A stretch of 64,000 nt of DNA from Thinopyrum elongatum (taxonomy: Eukaryota; Streptophyta; Magnoliopsida; Poales; Poaceae): the NCBI GenBank assembly GCA_011799875.1, contig CM022303.1:216286255-216350254 (forward strand), read 5' to 3'. The notes under the pieces are model-generated. The model worked only from the letters and a program-made list of their open reading frames with translations. It searched no databases and was not told the origin of the DNA. A program made the translations under genes and the position numbers. Of this stretch, positions 43,255 through 55,585 are shown piece by piece. Position 1 is the first letter of the stretch. Every line of letters starts with the position of its first letter.

Positions 43255-45774
43255 ATGTAGTCAATAAACAAGAGAATTGCACAACGAGCGGCTGACACCA
43301 GGGACCCAGCAGCTCGCCCAGTTCTTTTTGTTTTTGAGACGGAAGCAGGGTGTCAACTGGGCTATGCGGGCCACTCTGGCCTGTCTAGCTAGCCTTTTAT
43401 TTTATGTTTACCACAATACCAGCCCATTAGTTTTTTTCTTTCTGAAAATGGCTAGCCCAGTTTTTTTGTTCTTTTGCAGAATATCCAACCGAGGCCTACT
43501 TGCTTTTGTCAGCCCTGCTGGGCTGCAAATCTTTCATGACGAGGAGAGTTTCATTCGGCTTGCCCAGAAAATGGGCTATCACTAATGAGAAATGGGCTGT
43601 ACATTTTTGAAACACATCAAACCGGCAATTAGTATCAAATTTCTTTTTTTTTATTTCGAGATTTTAAATTCCATTGATTTTTATGTGTGGACAATTATTT
43701 GGATTTTATATTGATATAAATTTATTTTTCAAATTAGTTTTAATGTGACTTGAAATTTCGGGATTGAAAACAGTTTGGACCGCAACGAAATATGCAAAAT
43801 TTTGTAGAATTTTTTAACCGTGGCCACAATATGGGCTGTAATGCTAACAAAAAGAATATGTCTCCAAAAAAATCCTTAAGAATTAGCAAATGGGCTGTAA
43901 ATTATTAGAAATAATGGCAGATAGGCTGTATGCTGTTTTCCACAGATTTGAGGCTGACTTGTGCGCCTACTATAGGTTGACGCATATGCTTTCCTAAAAA
44001 AAAGGTTGACGCGCACGCACGGCCGTGTCAACTTAGTCAACACACACGAGCAGTGACTGTTGGATGTCCATCCAACGCCCGTCGTGCTTCTTCAATCTCT
44101 GCTCTTCCTGCTCTAGCCGCTCAAACCAGCGCCGGCGGGACTGCCTGCTCCCTCCTCCCGTGGCCGGCTGTGCTGCCGCGCAGGCCGCACCGCCCCACCC
44201 TACTCCATCGCTAGCCAGGCCTTTCATCTACTCACCCACACCTCCTATTATTTTTCGGTGACGGCAGCCGAACCAGTAAACCCTCGTACTCCCCACCGCG
44301 TGGGCAACAACTGCCGAGGCTTCCCCGGCTCCAGGTCATTCTCTTCCTAGGCCTCGCCGTCTTCCATCGCCCTGGTGCTCTCGGCGTGGCGTGGTCAATG
44401 TGGTCAATGAACGACATCCATCAGAAGAGGACTATACATGGAGAGGCTGACAACTGGGTCCACGGCCGCACGCAAGGAAGTGCCTCCTTATTACACGTAA
44501 AATAATGATTCCTCCACCTAACAGCAGGGACCCACCGGAAGGGCCTCTATATTTCACGAAAAAAATGTTCCTCCCACTGATAGCTCGGACCCACCAGCTA
44601 TATCTTTGAATGCAAGGAAGTGCCTCCTTATTACGCACCAAAAAAAGGAATACTCCCCCTGCTAGCTGGGACCCACCCTAGTTGGAGGCTGACTTGTGGG
44701 CCTACTAAGTTGACGCGGACGGAGGGCTTTGTCAACTTAGTCAATATGAATGATTCTAGCTCCAGTGACCATATGATGTCCATCCAACGGTGGTAGTGCT
44801 TCTTCAACCTCTGGTCTTCTTGCTCCAGCCGCCCAAACCAGCGCCGGTCGTGCCGCCTGCTCCTACCTCCCGTGGCCGGCTCTGCTGCCGCGCAGGCCTC
44901 ACCGCCCCACCCTACTCCCATCGCTGGCCTAGCCATCCCTGTACTCACCCAGACCTCCTGTTATTCTCCGGCGATGGCAGCCTCACACTACAGCCCAACC
45001 AGTAAACCTCGTACTCCCCTCTGATGGGAAACAACTGCCGAGTCTTCCCCTGCTCCGAGTCATTCCCTTCCTAGGCCTCGCCGTCGTACACCGCCTTGGT
45101 GCTCTCGCCGCGGCGTGGTCAACCTGGTCAATGAACGACTTACATTAGAAGAAGACTGTACATGGGGAGGCTGACAGCTGGGTCCACGGCCGCAGCAAGG
45201 AAGTGCCTCCTTATTACGCGCAAAATAATGATTCCTCCACCTGACAGCAGGGACCTACCGGAAGGGCTTCTCTATTTTGGCTTAGCTGTATTTTGCGAAA
45301 AAATGTTTCCCCCCTGACAGTTGGGACCCACCAGCTATATCTTCGGACGCAAGGAAGTGCCTCCATATTAGGCGCGAAAAAAATGAATCCTCCCCCTGAC
45401 AGCTCGGACCGACCATCAATAACTTCGTACGCAAGGAAGTGCCTCCTTATCCTCCCTGACAGCCGGGACCCACCTGGTCGAAGCGTACGTAGCGTTGTCA
45501 TTCTGGTCGCGAACGTGTACTTACATATTGGTTGATCGGTCTCTCTGCAATGATGAACCGTGGCCGAGCAAGCAGCGGCATGTGTAGTAGTAGAGCCCCC
45601 GACGTAGCAATTCAGGCAGTCCCTTCTAAACCGTGTACACGTACATACAACCACATGACAAAAAATACGGCCACGTACGTACATACAAGCAGGGTCTCGA
45701 ACGCCTAGCTACTCGCGCATACGTACGGCCAGGGCACGTGTTCATGGAGGGGCAACGGCCGGCAGCAATGGCGT

Positions 45775-46430
45775 CCTGTTCATCGGAAGCCAACCGGCTG
45801 GGTCGGAACGGAGAAACTGCGTCATGTTCATCGGGAGGCAACAGAATGTGTCGTGTTCATTGGGGGGCAATGGAATGCGTCGTGTTCATCGGGAGCCAAC
45901 CGGCTTGGACGGAATAGCCGAAACGGGGTCTGGCGTACCATAGTATGGAGGAAACGACCTTCTGTTCGACCGGCTATGGTCGAAATGGCATCCTGTTCAT
46001 CGGGAGGGGTGTGGCATACCACAAAACGGAGGAAACGGACATGTGTTGGAGCGCTACGGTCGAAATGGTGGTCCTATTCATTAGGAGGGGTGTGGCGTAC
46101 CGCAAAACGGGACTCCACGGGCTACTGTTCACCCACCGTCGACTTCCTTTAGCCTCCACCCGGACTGTTCATCCAGCGCGTCTTCCTCCTGCCTCCACCA
46201 ACTACTGTTCATCCAGCCCTCCACCGGCAACTATTCAACCAGCCCTCCACGGGGTCCTGTTCATCCACCCCAACCAGCTCGGCTGTGGTGGCCTCCTCTC
46301 ATGGTCCTGTTCATCCAGCGGCAATGCCCTACTACCACGGGGTCCTGTTCATCCAACCCCCACCAGGAACTGTTCATCCAACCCCAAACGTCTCGACTCA
46401 TTCAACCAACCCCCACATTCACTGTTCATA
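45775..46430 (+). repeat. CTGTTCATC array of the second CACTA
   Basis: At least 14 copies of CTGTTCATC or variants (45777, 45824, 45991, 46125, 46165, 46207, 46257, 46306, 46344, 46370 and others), parallel to 39950-40700. Confidence 0.7.
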
Positions 46431-46611
46431 AAGAGGCAGCATGTTCGATCGGCTTCAGTAAGCAGCAGCAGCGATCGATCGCTCGGGTTCAGTTAGCAGC
46501 AGTAGCGAAGGAATCGCTCGGGTTCAGTTAACAGACAAGGGATCGATCGCTCGGGTTCAGTAACGTAGCTAGTGCAATCGCTCGGGTTCAGTAAGCGAAC
46601 GCCTCGCTCAG

Positions 46612-46616
46612 GTAGC
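46612..46616. repeat. Target-site duplication GTAGC, left copy
   Basis: GTAGC here and at 59570-59574 flank the Gypsy element exactly at its TG/CA ends. Confidence 0.9.
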
Positions 46617-49600
46617 TGTGACGCCCCCGGCTTAATCGTGCACTAATCATACACGCAAATGCACACGATCAAGCCTAAGGACTCACTTGAAGATATCACA
46701 ACACAACTCTAAAATATAAATAAAGTCATACAAGCATATATTACAAGCCAGGGCCTCGAGGGCTCGAATAAATAAGCTTGATGACAAACAAGCATCAGCG
46801 GAAGCGTCAGATATCTGAGTACAGATATAAAAGAAAACAGAAAGGCCTTTAGAAAGGCGGAACCAAAATGAAACACTACGATCGAAAGGCGTAGGCCTCC
46901 TGCCTAGGACCCTCCGAACCTACTCCTGGTCGTTAGCCATCTAGAAGTAGAAGCCGTCCTCGGGGTGGTAGAAATAGTCGATGGTGGAACAGCTATCTCA
47001 GGGGCTCCGTCATCTGGTCGCGACAACTGATAAGGGAGAAAAAGGAAAGCAAAGCAACCGTGAGTACTGCGAAGTACTCAGCAAGCAAGGATCTACACTA
47101 CATATGCAACATTATCAAGGGATGGCTGTATATGTGGACTGGGCTGCAGAAATGCCAGAATAGAGAGAAGGCCTAGTCCTATCGAAGACTAGCATCTTCA
47201 GCATCTTCAAGCATCTTCGAGCGTCTTGCAGCAAATAGATGAGTACAGAGCAGCATAGTATAAAGTAGTAGTGGTAGTAGCAATCAACAGTCTCGCCCAG
47301 AGATCCTTCCTCGACTCCCTGCGAGAAAGCGATCCCGGAGCCACATTTCCAGGTATCATCTCAAGTTCTAGTTGTACCGATCGGGATACAACTCCGAGTG
47401 TCCTTTACCGTAGGACCGGCTATCGATAGATGTGTTCTTCCCTGCAGGGGTGCACCAACTTACCCACCACGCTCAATTAACTCCGGCCGGACACACTTTC
47501 CTGGGTCATGCCCGGCCTCGGCCAAACGACACATCGCAACCCTACCTACAGCTCAGCAGAGAGGTCCCCGCCGGTCTACCTCCTAAGCGCAAGGGGGTCT
47601 TGGGCCATCGCCCCTCGCCCTCCGGGTCGTTGTGTGCAGGGTGGATACCAGCACCGCCTCGGAAGGCCGGTACGATCCGACCGTGCCACAATGCTGAACT
47701 GGACGTCTGACAGAGCTTTCGGCTGATGTTACGATGCAGAACGCCCATACTATGCCCACGTGATGGTTAGTGCTATCCGACCAGAGGTCGGCTCAGATCA
47801 TATATCCAAATCGTAGTGTCCTAGTGGCTTGCGGTAACGAGCAGAGACTCACGAAAGATGTGACCCCGTCGCCCCGTCTCGAGGACTTGCTGCAAGGGCT
47901 AAGAATGCCCGGCCGCGCCTCGTGGAATAACTCACGGGTAACTATCCATCACTCGCGGGTACCCCTCGGGGTCGACCCGCCTTTTAAGTAATAGTATCAA
48001 CAGTAATGTAAGGCATCCGTGTGGTCACCATATCAAGGGGAATCCGAGGCATCACCCTCGTTGGACTCCCACCTGATGTAACATCAAGATGGACGTAGGA
48101 GGCATCACCCTCGAGGTCCACACGTGAGGTGTTACGCGACTTAGTCAGTATCAGTGGTGGTGTAGGAGGTATCACCCTCGCTTACCACGACCGATCAACT
48201 AACCTACAAGGTTATCATCAGAAGTGCTGACGAGGTATCACCCTCGGCACTCGATAGTAACCCAGTAGTGTCGAGCAACTAAGGGGAAAGTGAGGTGCAG
48301 TGCCGGGGCTGATCTTCAATCCCGTTGATCGGGTCTTCTGAAACTCCAGCGGGGCAGCCGGGATAAAGTGGGGGTCACTAATGGGGCTCTACCCAGTCTA
48401 TACTAAAACAGTTTAGGATAGAAGGCAGTTATCAACAGTAGACTACAATAAACAGGCTATGCAGCAGATATAGGAAAAACAGTAACAGTAGCATAATTCT
48501 AATGCAAGCAGGAGAATTAGAATAGGCGATATCGAGATGATCAAAGGGGGGGGCTTGCCTGGTTGCTTGGCGGCAAGGGCAAGGTCGTCAGTACTGTAAC
48601 CAATCACCGGAGCTGCGTCGATCTCGGAGGCTACGTCGGCACCGAAATCTACCGAGGGAAAAGAGGGGGAGGAAAACAGTAAATACGAAGCGACATATGC
48701 ATGAAAATACGATACGCGATGCTAGAGGTGGTCTATCGTAGTGATACACGACAACGGTGAAGGAGGGGATCATTCGGGAATGTTTTCCTGGTTCCGGACG
48801 TTAGTCAGACAGATGACCGGAGGAGGACGGTTCCATGTTCGGATAGCTAGGGACGTGTGACGGACGAACGGACCACATATCCGGATTCGTCTCGAAATTC
48901 TGAGCAACTCTCATGTATAAAGTTTTTTCATCGGAGTTACGGATTAAAAGTTATGAATTTTCAAAGATTATTCAATTTTCTGAAATTATTTAAATTAACA
49001 GATTTTCCAGAAAAGGCATGTGACGTCAGTATGACGCAAGCATGACGTCAGCGGTCGTCTGACCAGTTGACCAGTCAACTGGGGCCCACCAGTCAGTGAC
49101 TGGGGCTGCCCAGTCAGCCATTGACCTGGTCAACTGGGTTAATTGGGCCCACGGGGCCCAGCAGTCAGCGGCTCAGGAGGTGCCACGTCGGCGCCAGGTC
49201 ATCTCCGGCGACCGGAGTGGCTCCGGCGAGCCGTCTCACGGCGGTTCTTCGCCGGACTTGGCCGGAATTTCACTGTGGTGGCTCAAATCGCGCGGGGTCA
49301 AGTGCTTTCGAACGGCGGTGAGGTCGCGCGTCCGTTGGTACACGCGGGAGAAGCTGGGGTGGACGGTGTTGGCCGGAGTCGAGCTCGCGGCGGCTACCGG
49401 AGTTCGACGAAACTCGGATGCGGCGCTTCAGAGCACGACCGGACGTGCGGGTGCGTGCGTTGGGTTGCTGGGAACATGCTGAGCACGCCCGCAAGCACAG
49501 ACGCGAGCTACGGAGGCTCTGGCCACGGCGGCGGCAATGAACGGCGGCGACAAGCTCGGCCATCCACGGCGTACACGGCTAGGAGCACGGGAACGCGGCG

Positions 49601-50600
49601 CAAGGAGAGGGGAGACGCGCTGTGGCTCACCTTGCAGGCACAAGGAGGCCCGGCGGCAGTTTTGTAGCAGCAGAGTAGCGGGGTTCGTCGGAGCAGACGC
49701 GGCGGTCGGAGATGGGGAAGACGGCGATGGCAGCGATTGAGGCCGTCCCAGCTCGAATCACTGGTTGCAGTCGACGTAGAGGAACTGGACGGAACTCCTG
49801 GACGCTCTGGTTCGTCGAGGGAGGGCCGGGGACCGCGAGGTCGAGCGGCGCACAGCGGCGACGGCGTTCGGTACAGAGGGAAGAAGAGAGAGCGAGTGCG
49901 AGCGCTAGAGAGCGAGGGAGAGAAAGGGGAGATGGAGGAGGAGTGCGACCAGGGGGAAGGGATGGGCGAGTCCTTATCCCCTCCCCGGCTGTCGGTGGCG
50001 ACGCCGTGTCGAACGGTGACCGGCGCGGGCGCCCTCAGCCACGGGCGAGGCGACACGGAGGGAGAAAAACGAAGGGCAGGTGGGAGTGGGCTGGGCCGGT
50101 CGGCCTGCCAGGTAAGTGGCCTCTGGCCCTTTCCTTTTTTTTTCTGTTTTCTTATTTTATTTAATAAACAGAGAAGAAAAAGATTCATTGGAGCAACCTA
50201 TTCACTTAGAAATAGTATGGGAAGTGTCCCATTAATTCCTTTGTGTCTTTTAAGCAGTGCCACAAAAAGTTAGAAGATTATTTGACTCTGTTTGGATTTT
50301 CCATAAATGAGATAGCATTTTAAAAATGCTGAAATGCTCTGAATTAATTGCCACTGCTCATTTTACCAACAAGGTAATGTTGTATTCCTTAACATATAAT
50401 TGTTTTGGAATATTTGCAATAATGTGAACATTTTTCCCACAAGTATGGAACAACTTTAATTTTCACTTTTGAAATTGAGTTGATTTTTCAGAATAGCATT
50501 TGAATTGAATATTTCACCAAAGTGATTAAGCACTACAAATGGAGATGACCTGGCAGTATCATTAGCTGATCACTGTAGCAATTACAAAAGGGGTGTTACA
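46617..50600 (-). repeat. Gypsy LTR (3' LTR in element orientation)
   Basis: Differs from the other LTR at about 15 positions, for example near 46728, 47323, 47368, 47761, 47876, 48853-48856 and 50230. Includes a GC-rich block (49100-50110) with frames of up to 226 codons on the minus strand and 178 on the plus strand, and four copies of the phrase ATCACCCTCG (48052-48245). These frames are not recognised as genes. Confidence 0.92.
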
Positions 50601-50615
50601 AATTCTCCTCCTCTA
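50601..50615 (-). other. Polypurine tract
   Basis: On the minus strand AGAGGAGGAGAATT abuts the TGTAACACC start of the 3' LTR. It is the expected plus-strand primer site for reverse transcription. Confidence 0.75.
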
Positions 50616-50637
50616 AAAGAAATTCTCGTCCCGAGAA

Positions 50638-53600
50638 TTAAGAAGTAGAGGGGAAGAGTTCGGGGTATTCAGCACGGAGGTTATCCTCGCGTTCCCAAGT
50701 GGCTTCGTCTTCAGTGTGATTCGACCACTGTACTTTCAGGAACTTGGTAACCTTCTGACGGGTTCGACGTTCAGCTTCATCAAGGATGCGGATCGGATGC
50801 TCCTTATAAGACAAGTCATCTTGCAATTCGAGCATCTCATGATCCACTGCTCGGTGCGGAGAGTCTTTGAAGCACTTTCGAAGTTGTGACACGTGGAAGA
50901 CGTCATGGATGTGGGAGAATTGCGGCGGCAACTCCAATTTATATGCCACCTGTCCACGTCTGGCAACTATGCGAAAAGGACCAATATAGCGAGGAGCTAA
51001 CTTGCCCTTGATTCCGAAACGACGGGTGCCCTTCATAGGAGTGACTCGAAGATAAGCTTGATCACCTGGTTGATAAGTTAGACCCCATCGTTTGCGATCA
51101 TAGTTGCTCTTCTGGCGGTCTTGAGCCGCCTTGAGATTTTCTCGGACAATGCGGACTTGTTCTTCGGTGTGTTGGATAATATCCGGACCAACAAGAGGTC
51201 GTTCCCCAGTTTCTGACCAATTCAGAGGGGTCCGACATTTACGTCCATATAGTACTTCGAAGGGGGCCATTTTCAAGCTGGCTTGATAGCTGTTGTTATA
51301 AGAGAACTCGGCATACGGGAGAGATTCTTCCCACTTCTTGCCAAAAGATATAACACAAGCTCGCAGCATGTCTTCGAGCACTTGATTGACTCGTTCGACT
51401 TGGCCTTGGGATTGGGGATGATAAGCTGAACTCCAGGTGATATGAGTTCCCATAGCTTCTTGGAAACTTTCCCAGAATTTGGAGGTGAATAGACTGCCAC
51501 GGTCCGAACTAATCTCCTTCGGAATTCCGTGGAGTGAAACGATTCTGGAGATATACAGCTCTGCTAACTGTTTAGCTGTGATCGTCTCCTTGACAGGCAG
51601 AAAATGGGCAACCTTGGAAAGCTGGTCGACGATGACAAGAATAGCATCGTGACCCTTCTGTGACTTGGGAAGACCAGTAATGAAGTCCATTTGCACTCTA
51701 TCCCATTTCCACAACGGAATAGGAAGTGGTTGAAGAAGTCCTGCAGGTTTCTGATGTTCTGCCTTTATGCGACGACAAACGTCACATTCAGCAACATAAC
51801 GAGCAATATCCTGCTTCATTCTAGACCACCAGTACCTTTGACGAAGATCACGATACATCTTGGTGCTACCCGGATGAATAGACAGCGGTGTATCATGTGC
51901 CTCCTTCATGACCTTATCAGTCATAAGCTTGAAACGAGGTACGAGAATGCGGTCTCTGAAGTACAAGGTTCCATCTTCAGACAATGAGAAATCCCTGTAT
52001 TTTTCCAGGTGAAGATCTTTCTTCATCAGACCAATTTCAGCATCTTTAGCTTGCGCAATCTTAACAGCCTTCTCAAGGTCTGGTTCAACAACCAAGTTTG
52101 ATAGGTATCCTTGAGGAACTATCTCGAGATTTAGCTTCCGAAGCTCTTCATACAGAAGTGGTTGTTCTAGCTGGACTTCAAGTTCACAGCAATAGGATTT
52201 GCGGCTCAATGCATCAGCCATTACATTAGCCTTGCCAGGGGTATAAGAAATACCCAAATCATAATCAGCAATGGTCTCCATCCATCTTTGCTGACGGAGA
52301 TTCAGAGATGGTTGAGTGAATAAGTACTTCAAGCTCTTATGATCCGTGTAGATCTCGCAACGATTACCGAGGAGGTAATGTCGCCACAACTGCAGTGCAT
52401 AGATGACAGCAGCTAGTTCTAGATCATGTACCGGATAATTCTCTTCATGCGGACGCAACTGACGAGAGCCATATGCAATCACTTTACGTTCCTGCATTAG
52501 GACACAGCCTAGTCCTTCACGGGATGCGTCACAATAGATCACAAAATCTTTGCGAGAATCTGGAGGAGCAAGTACTGGGGCAGATGTCAGCTTGTCTTTG
52601 AGTGTTTGAAAACTTTCCTGACATTTTTCTGTCCATTCAAACTTAACGCCTTTATGAAGCAGATCAGTCAGAGGCTTAGCAATCTTTGAGAAATTCTCGA
52701 CAAAGCGACGACAATAGCTTGCAAGGCCGAGAAAACTTCTGACTTGCTTGACATTCTTCGGCGGAGTCCATTCAAGAATAGCCTGAACTCGTTCTAGGTT
52801 AACGGCAATGCCTTCTTTCGAAATCACATGGCCGAGATATGTCACTTTAGATAACCAGAACTCACACTTGGAATACTTGGCATACAATTGATGTTCACGC
52901 AGCTTCTCCAGTACAAGCCGAAGATGTTCGGCATGTTCTTCTTCATTCTTCGAATATACCAGAATATCGTCCAGATATACCACGACGAATTTGTCGAGAT
53001 AATCCATGAAGATGTAATTCATTAACCGGGAGAAGGTAGCTGGAGCATTAGTCAGGCTGAAAGACATGACAGTGTACTCATAAGAACCATAGCGAGTAAC
53101 AAATGCTGTCTTCGGAATATCTTCTTCACGAACTCGGATCTGGTGGTATCCCAATCTCAAATCAAGCTTAGAGAATACTGAGGAACCAGCAAGTTGATCA
53201 TACAGATCGTTGATTCTGGGAAGCGGATACTTATTTTGAATTGTTGCTTGGTTGATAGGTCGGTAATCTTGAACCAACCGATTCGTACCGTCCTTCTTCT
53301 TGACAAAGAGGGAAGGTGCTCCCCAAGCAGATGAACTGGGGCGGATGAAACCCTTCTTAAGCGATTTGTCGATTTCTTCCTTAAGTTCAATAAGGTGATG
53401 CGGAGGCATCTTGTACGGACGCTTTGCAATAGGGGTAGTGCCTGGTTTCAAGTCGATAACAAACTCGACAGCTCTGGCAGGGGGAATGCCTGGAAGTTCT
53501 TCCGGAAAGACATCTTGAAAATCACGAACAACTGGAATGTTCTCGATGCCTTCAAGAGGTGAAGCATTCAATGCATTCAGAACATATATCTGATCCTCGG

Positions 53601-54969
53601 CATTCTGAACTGTCTGAGCTGAGTATCTGACTATCTGGCCGGAAGGATGAGTGAGCTGGACTGTCTTAGCAGCACAGTCAATCAAAGCTTTATTCGCTTT
53701 CAACCAATCCATACCAAGGATGATGTCAATGTCGGAAGGTCCTAGTACAATGAGAGAAACCGGAAAAAGTAGACCTCCAATCTCGATGTGGTTATGAGGG
53801 CTTACCATTGTGGTTTGCCATTTGGATCTCGGGGACTGAACCATTAGAGGAGTGGGTAATTTCTCCAAGTATAACTCATGTGACTGAGCAAATTGTTGGG
53901 ACACAAAAGCATGCGATGCTCCAGAATCAAAGAGAACAGAGGCTGGTACTGAATTCACAGAGAGTGTTCCCAGCACGATAGTCGGTTCCTTCTGAGCCCT
54001 TTCAACATCGACGTGATTGGCATGGCCAAGTACAACAGTAGACGGTATGGCATTACGGTTTCTGAATCGGCGGTTTCGACAACTCTTCTTACGACCAACA
54101 GGAGGACATGGTGCAACCTGAGGAGATGCCATAGCATTAGGCTGTCCACCCTGAACTGTTAGCTGTCTCGGCGGTGAAGGCAGACGAGGTGCAACATAAG
54201 ATGGTCTTGGTGTTGGAGCAGGTCGGTGATGAATATTGTGCGGAATCCAAACCCGACGTTTCTGAACAGGCTGACCCGAGGATGAGCCAGCTTCACGAGT
54301 GCGTTTGAGCGACTCCTGATACTTAGCCAGACCAGTTTCAACTCTGTAGGCTTGACTGACAAGCGTCGCAAAGTCTTCACAATCATGGACAAGAAGTGCG
54401 AGCTGTATATCGGAACGCAGCCCTTCACGGAATTTCTCCTGCTTACGTGCGTCAGTGTCGACATCGTCTTTAGCATAGCGGGATAATTCGAGAAATTCCC
54501 TCTGATATTCATCCACAGTCAGTGTGCCCTGTGTGAGTTTACGGAACTCCTGCTTCTTCTGGTCGATCAGACCCTGAGGAATGTACCGTGCACGAAAAGC
54601 TGACTGGAATTCTTGCCAGGTGGGTACAGTCTCTGCAGGCAACGTATCCTTGTGGCTTTCCCACCATTGAGCAGCGGGACCCTTCAAGTGAAATGTCGCA
54701 AAGGTGACGTAACTGTCAGGGGCCACATTAGCTGACTCCATTTCAAACATGATGTCACGAAGCCAATAATCAGCATCCATAGGATTTGTGGAGCTGCGGA
54801 AAACAGACGGGTTGAGGCGCACGAATTCTGGCAGAGTTATTGGGATGTGCTGTTGCTGAGCATTCTGAGTTGGAAACTGAGCCAATACTCCGGTCATGAA
54901 CTGACGGTTGAGTTCAAACTGCTGCCTCATTTCGACAATATAGGGTGGAGGTGGAGTATCATCAGCCAT
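50638..54969 (-). CDS. Gypsy chromovirus gag-pol polyprotein, 1443 residues
   Basis: One open frame from ATG 54969 to a stop at 50638. Gag core about residues 65-215 ([16 protein letters not shown]). A short Arg/Cys-rich stretch at 288-300 holds only two cysteines, so a normal CCHC knuckle (C-x2-C-x4-H-x4-C) is not visible. Protease: DSGASH at 348. Reverse transcriptase about 500-700 with YLDD at 665-668. RNase H about 805-925 (YCDAS, D814; TDHKS, D876). Integrase: H1025, H1032, C1062, C1065, then D1095, D1156 and E1192, spaced exactly as D-x60-D-x35-E. C-terminal chromodomain-like region about 1388-1440. Together these copy the RNA genome and insert the DNA. All catalytic residues I can check are present. 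Translation as a single gag-pol is typical of this lineage. Confidence 0.93.
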   Translation of the reverse strand: MADDTPPPPYIVEMRQQFELNRQFMTGVLAQFPTQNAQQQHIPITLPEFVRLNPSVFRSSTNPMDADYWLRDIMFEMESANVAPDSYVTFATFHLKGPAAQWWESHKDTLPAETVPTWQEFQSAFRARYIPQGLIDQKKQEFRKLTQGTLTVDEYQREFLELSRYAKDDVDTDARKQEKFREGLRSDIQLALLVHDCEDFATLVSQAYRVETGLAKYQESLKRTREAGSSSGQPVQKRRVWIPHNIHHRPAPTPRPSYVAPRLPSPPRQLTVQGGQPNAMASPQVAPCPPVGRKKSCRNRRFRNRNAIPSTVVLGHANHVDVERAQKEPTIVLGTLSVNSVPASVLFDSGASHAFVSQQFAQSHELYLEKLPTPLMVQSPRSKWQTTMVSPHNHIEIGGLLFPVSLIVLGPSDIDIILGMDWLKANKALIDCAAKTVQLTHPSGQIVRYSAQTVQNAEDQIYVLNALNASPLEGIENIPVVRDFQDVFPEELPGIPPARAVEFVIDLKPGTTPIAKRPYKMPPHHLIELKEEIDKSLKKGFIRPSSSAWGAPSLFVKKKDGTNRLVQDYRPINQATIQNKYPLPRINDLYDQLAGSSVFSKLDLRLGYHQIRVREEDIPKTAFVTRYGSYEYTVMSFSLTNAPATFSRLMNYIFMDYLDKFVVVYLDDILVYSKNEEEHAEHLRLVLEKLREHQLYAKYSKCEFWLSKVTYLGHVISKEGIAVNLERVQAILEWTPPKNVKQVRSFLGLASYCRRFVENFSKIAKPLTDLLHKGVKFEWTEKCQESFQTLKDKLTSAPVLAPPDSRKDFVIYCDASREGLGCVLMQERKVIAYGSRQLRPHEENYPVHDLELAAVIYALQLWRHYLLGNRCEIYTDHKSLKYLFTQPSLNLRQQRWMETIADYDLGISYTPGKANVMADALSRKSYCCELEVQLEQPLLYEELRKLNLEIVPQGYLSNLVVEPDLEKAVKIAQAKDAEIGLMKKDLHLEKYRDFSLSEDGTLYFRDRILVPRFKLMTDKVMKEAHDTPLSIHPGSTKMYRDLRQRYWWSRMKQDIARYVAECDVCRRIKAEHQKPAGLLQPLPIPLWKWDRVQMDFITGLPKSQKGHDAILVIVDQLSKVAHFLPVKETITAKQLAELYISRIVSLHGIPKEISSDRGSLFTSKFWESFQEAMGTHITWSSAYHPQSQGQVERVNQVLEDMLRACVISFGKKWEESLPYAEFSYNNSYQASLKMAPFEVLYGRKCRTPLNWSETGERPLVGPDIIQHTEEQVRIVRENLKAAQDRQKSNYDRKRWGLTYQPGDQAYLRVTPMKGTRRFGIKGKLAPRYIGPFRIVARRGQVAYKLELPPQFSHIHDVFHVSQLRKCFKDSPHRAVDHEMLELQDDLSYKEHPIRILDEAERRTRQKVTKFLKVQWSNHTEDEATWEREDNLRAEYPELFPSTS

Positions 54970-55570
54970 CCTGCCAAATCAACAGGGCAGTTTAGGAAGC
55001 AAAATTGCAGGTGTATGGAATGACTCATGAAGCAATACGCACAACAGAAGGAAGTGCAATAGATACTTCATCATATTCACACCAGACACTCAAATCCACA
55101 CATAGCCTCGGTTACAATCCGGCATTACGACAGCTGAAAAAAAGAAGGCTAGACAACTAGGCGGCGCGCAGGCACGCGGTAAGGAAGTACACAACGAGAC
55201 ATAGCAAAGGCTACATCAACGTCGGAGAAAACTGTAGGAGCGAGGAATCTGCAAGTGTCAACACAGGGTGCCCTCGATAAAAGGATCCTGTAAGCAGAAC
55301 CTGGCCCACAATCTTGAAGCAAGGGGGAATATTTCAGAACTCCGGGTGGATGTGATTACGAGAACCTAATGTTGGAGTTGGTAAAATTTTAACCCGAATA
55401 GATGAGAGAGTAGAATCCTAGAGTAAAGGTCGAGGAGTAAAAGATCCTAATACCACCCAGTTGGCGACGTGGGCCCGTAAGCCACACAGCCAAGTTACTA
55501 AAACAGTTTTTGACCACTAGACTCAACTTCGGCCAAAGAGTTGGAAAGGGGGGACTCCTAGAGGCAGTCG
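54970..55570 (-). other. Leader of the Gypsy element
   Basis: Non-coding between the primer site and the gag-pol start. Presumably carries packaging and splicing signals, none of which I can identify. No other gene. Confidence 0.6.
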
Positions 55571-55582
55571 GCTCTGATACCA
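55571..55582 (-). other. Primer binding site for initiator tRNA-Met
   Basis: TGGTATCAGAGC on the minus strand, three bases from the end of the 5' LTR. This is the standard plant sequence complementary to the tRNA-iMet 3' end. Confidence 0.95.
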
Positions 55583-55585
55583 ACC

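Larger units (their letters stand above)
43010..46616. mobile_element. Second CACTA element, 3' non-coding half (interrupted)
   Basis: Collinear with 37780-40870 of the large CACTA: AGAGAATTGCACAACG, TGGGCTGCAAATCTTTC, AATGGGCTGTA, then two GCAGTGACTGTTGGATGTCC-type modules (44047, 44762), the CTGTTCATC array and the CTCGGGTTCAGT array. It is cut at 46616 by a Gypsy element and resumes at 59575, ending at 59932. No left terminus with a matching TGA flank is visible in the window, so it is either 5'-truncated or its left part was moved. Confidence 0.65.

Noticed and set aside
37390..46530. Many 60-257 codon frames in the CACTA 3' regions
   Set aside because: They run through CTGTTCATC and GACCCACC arrays, giving repetitive peptides in every frame.
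49143..50273. Several 130-226 codon frames in the LTRs
   Set aside because: They overlap on both strands in a GC-rich block and match no family. Listed only as a low-interest finding.
50736..54512. Short frames on both strands within the Gypsy gag-pol
   Set aside because: They are shadows of the 1443-codon frame.
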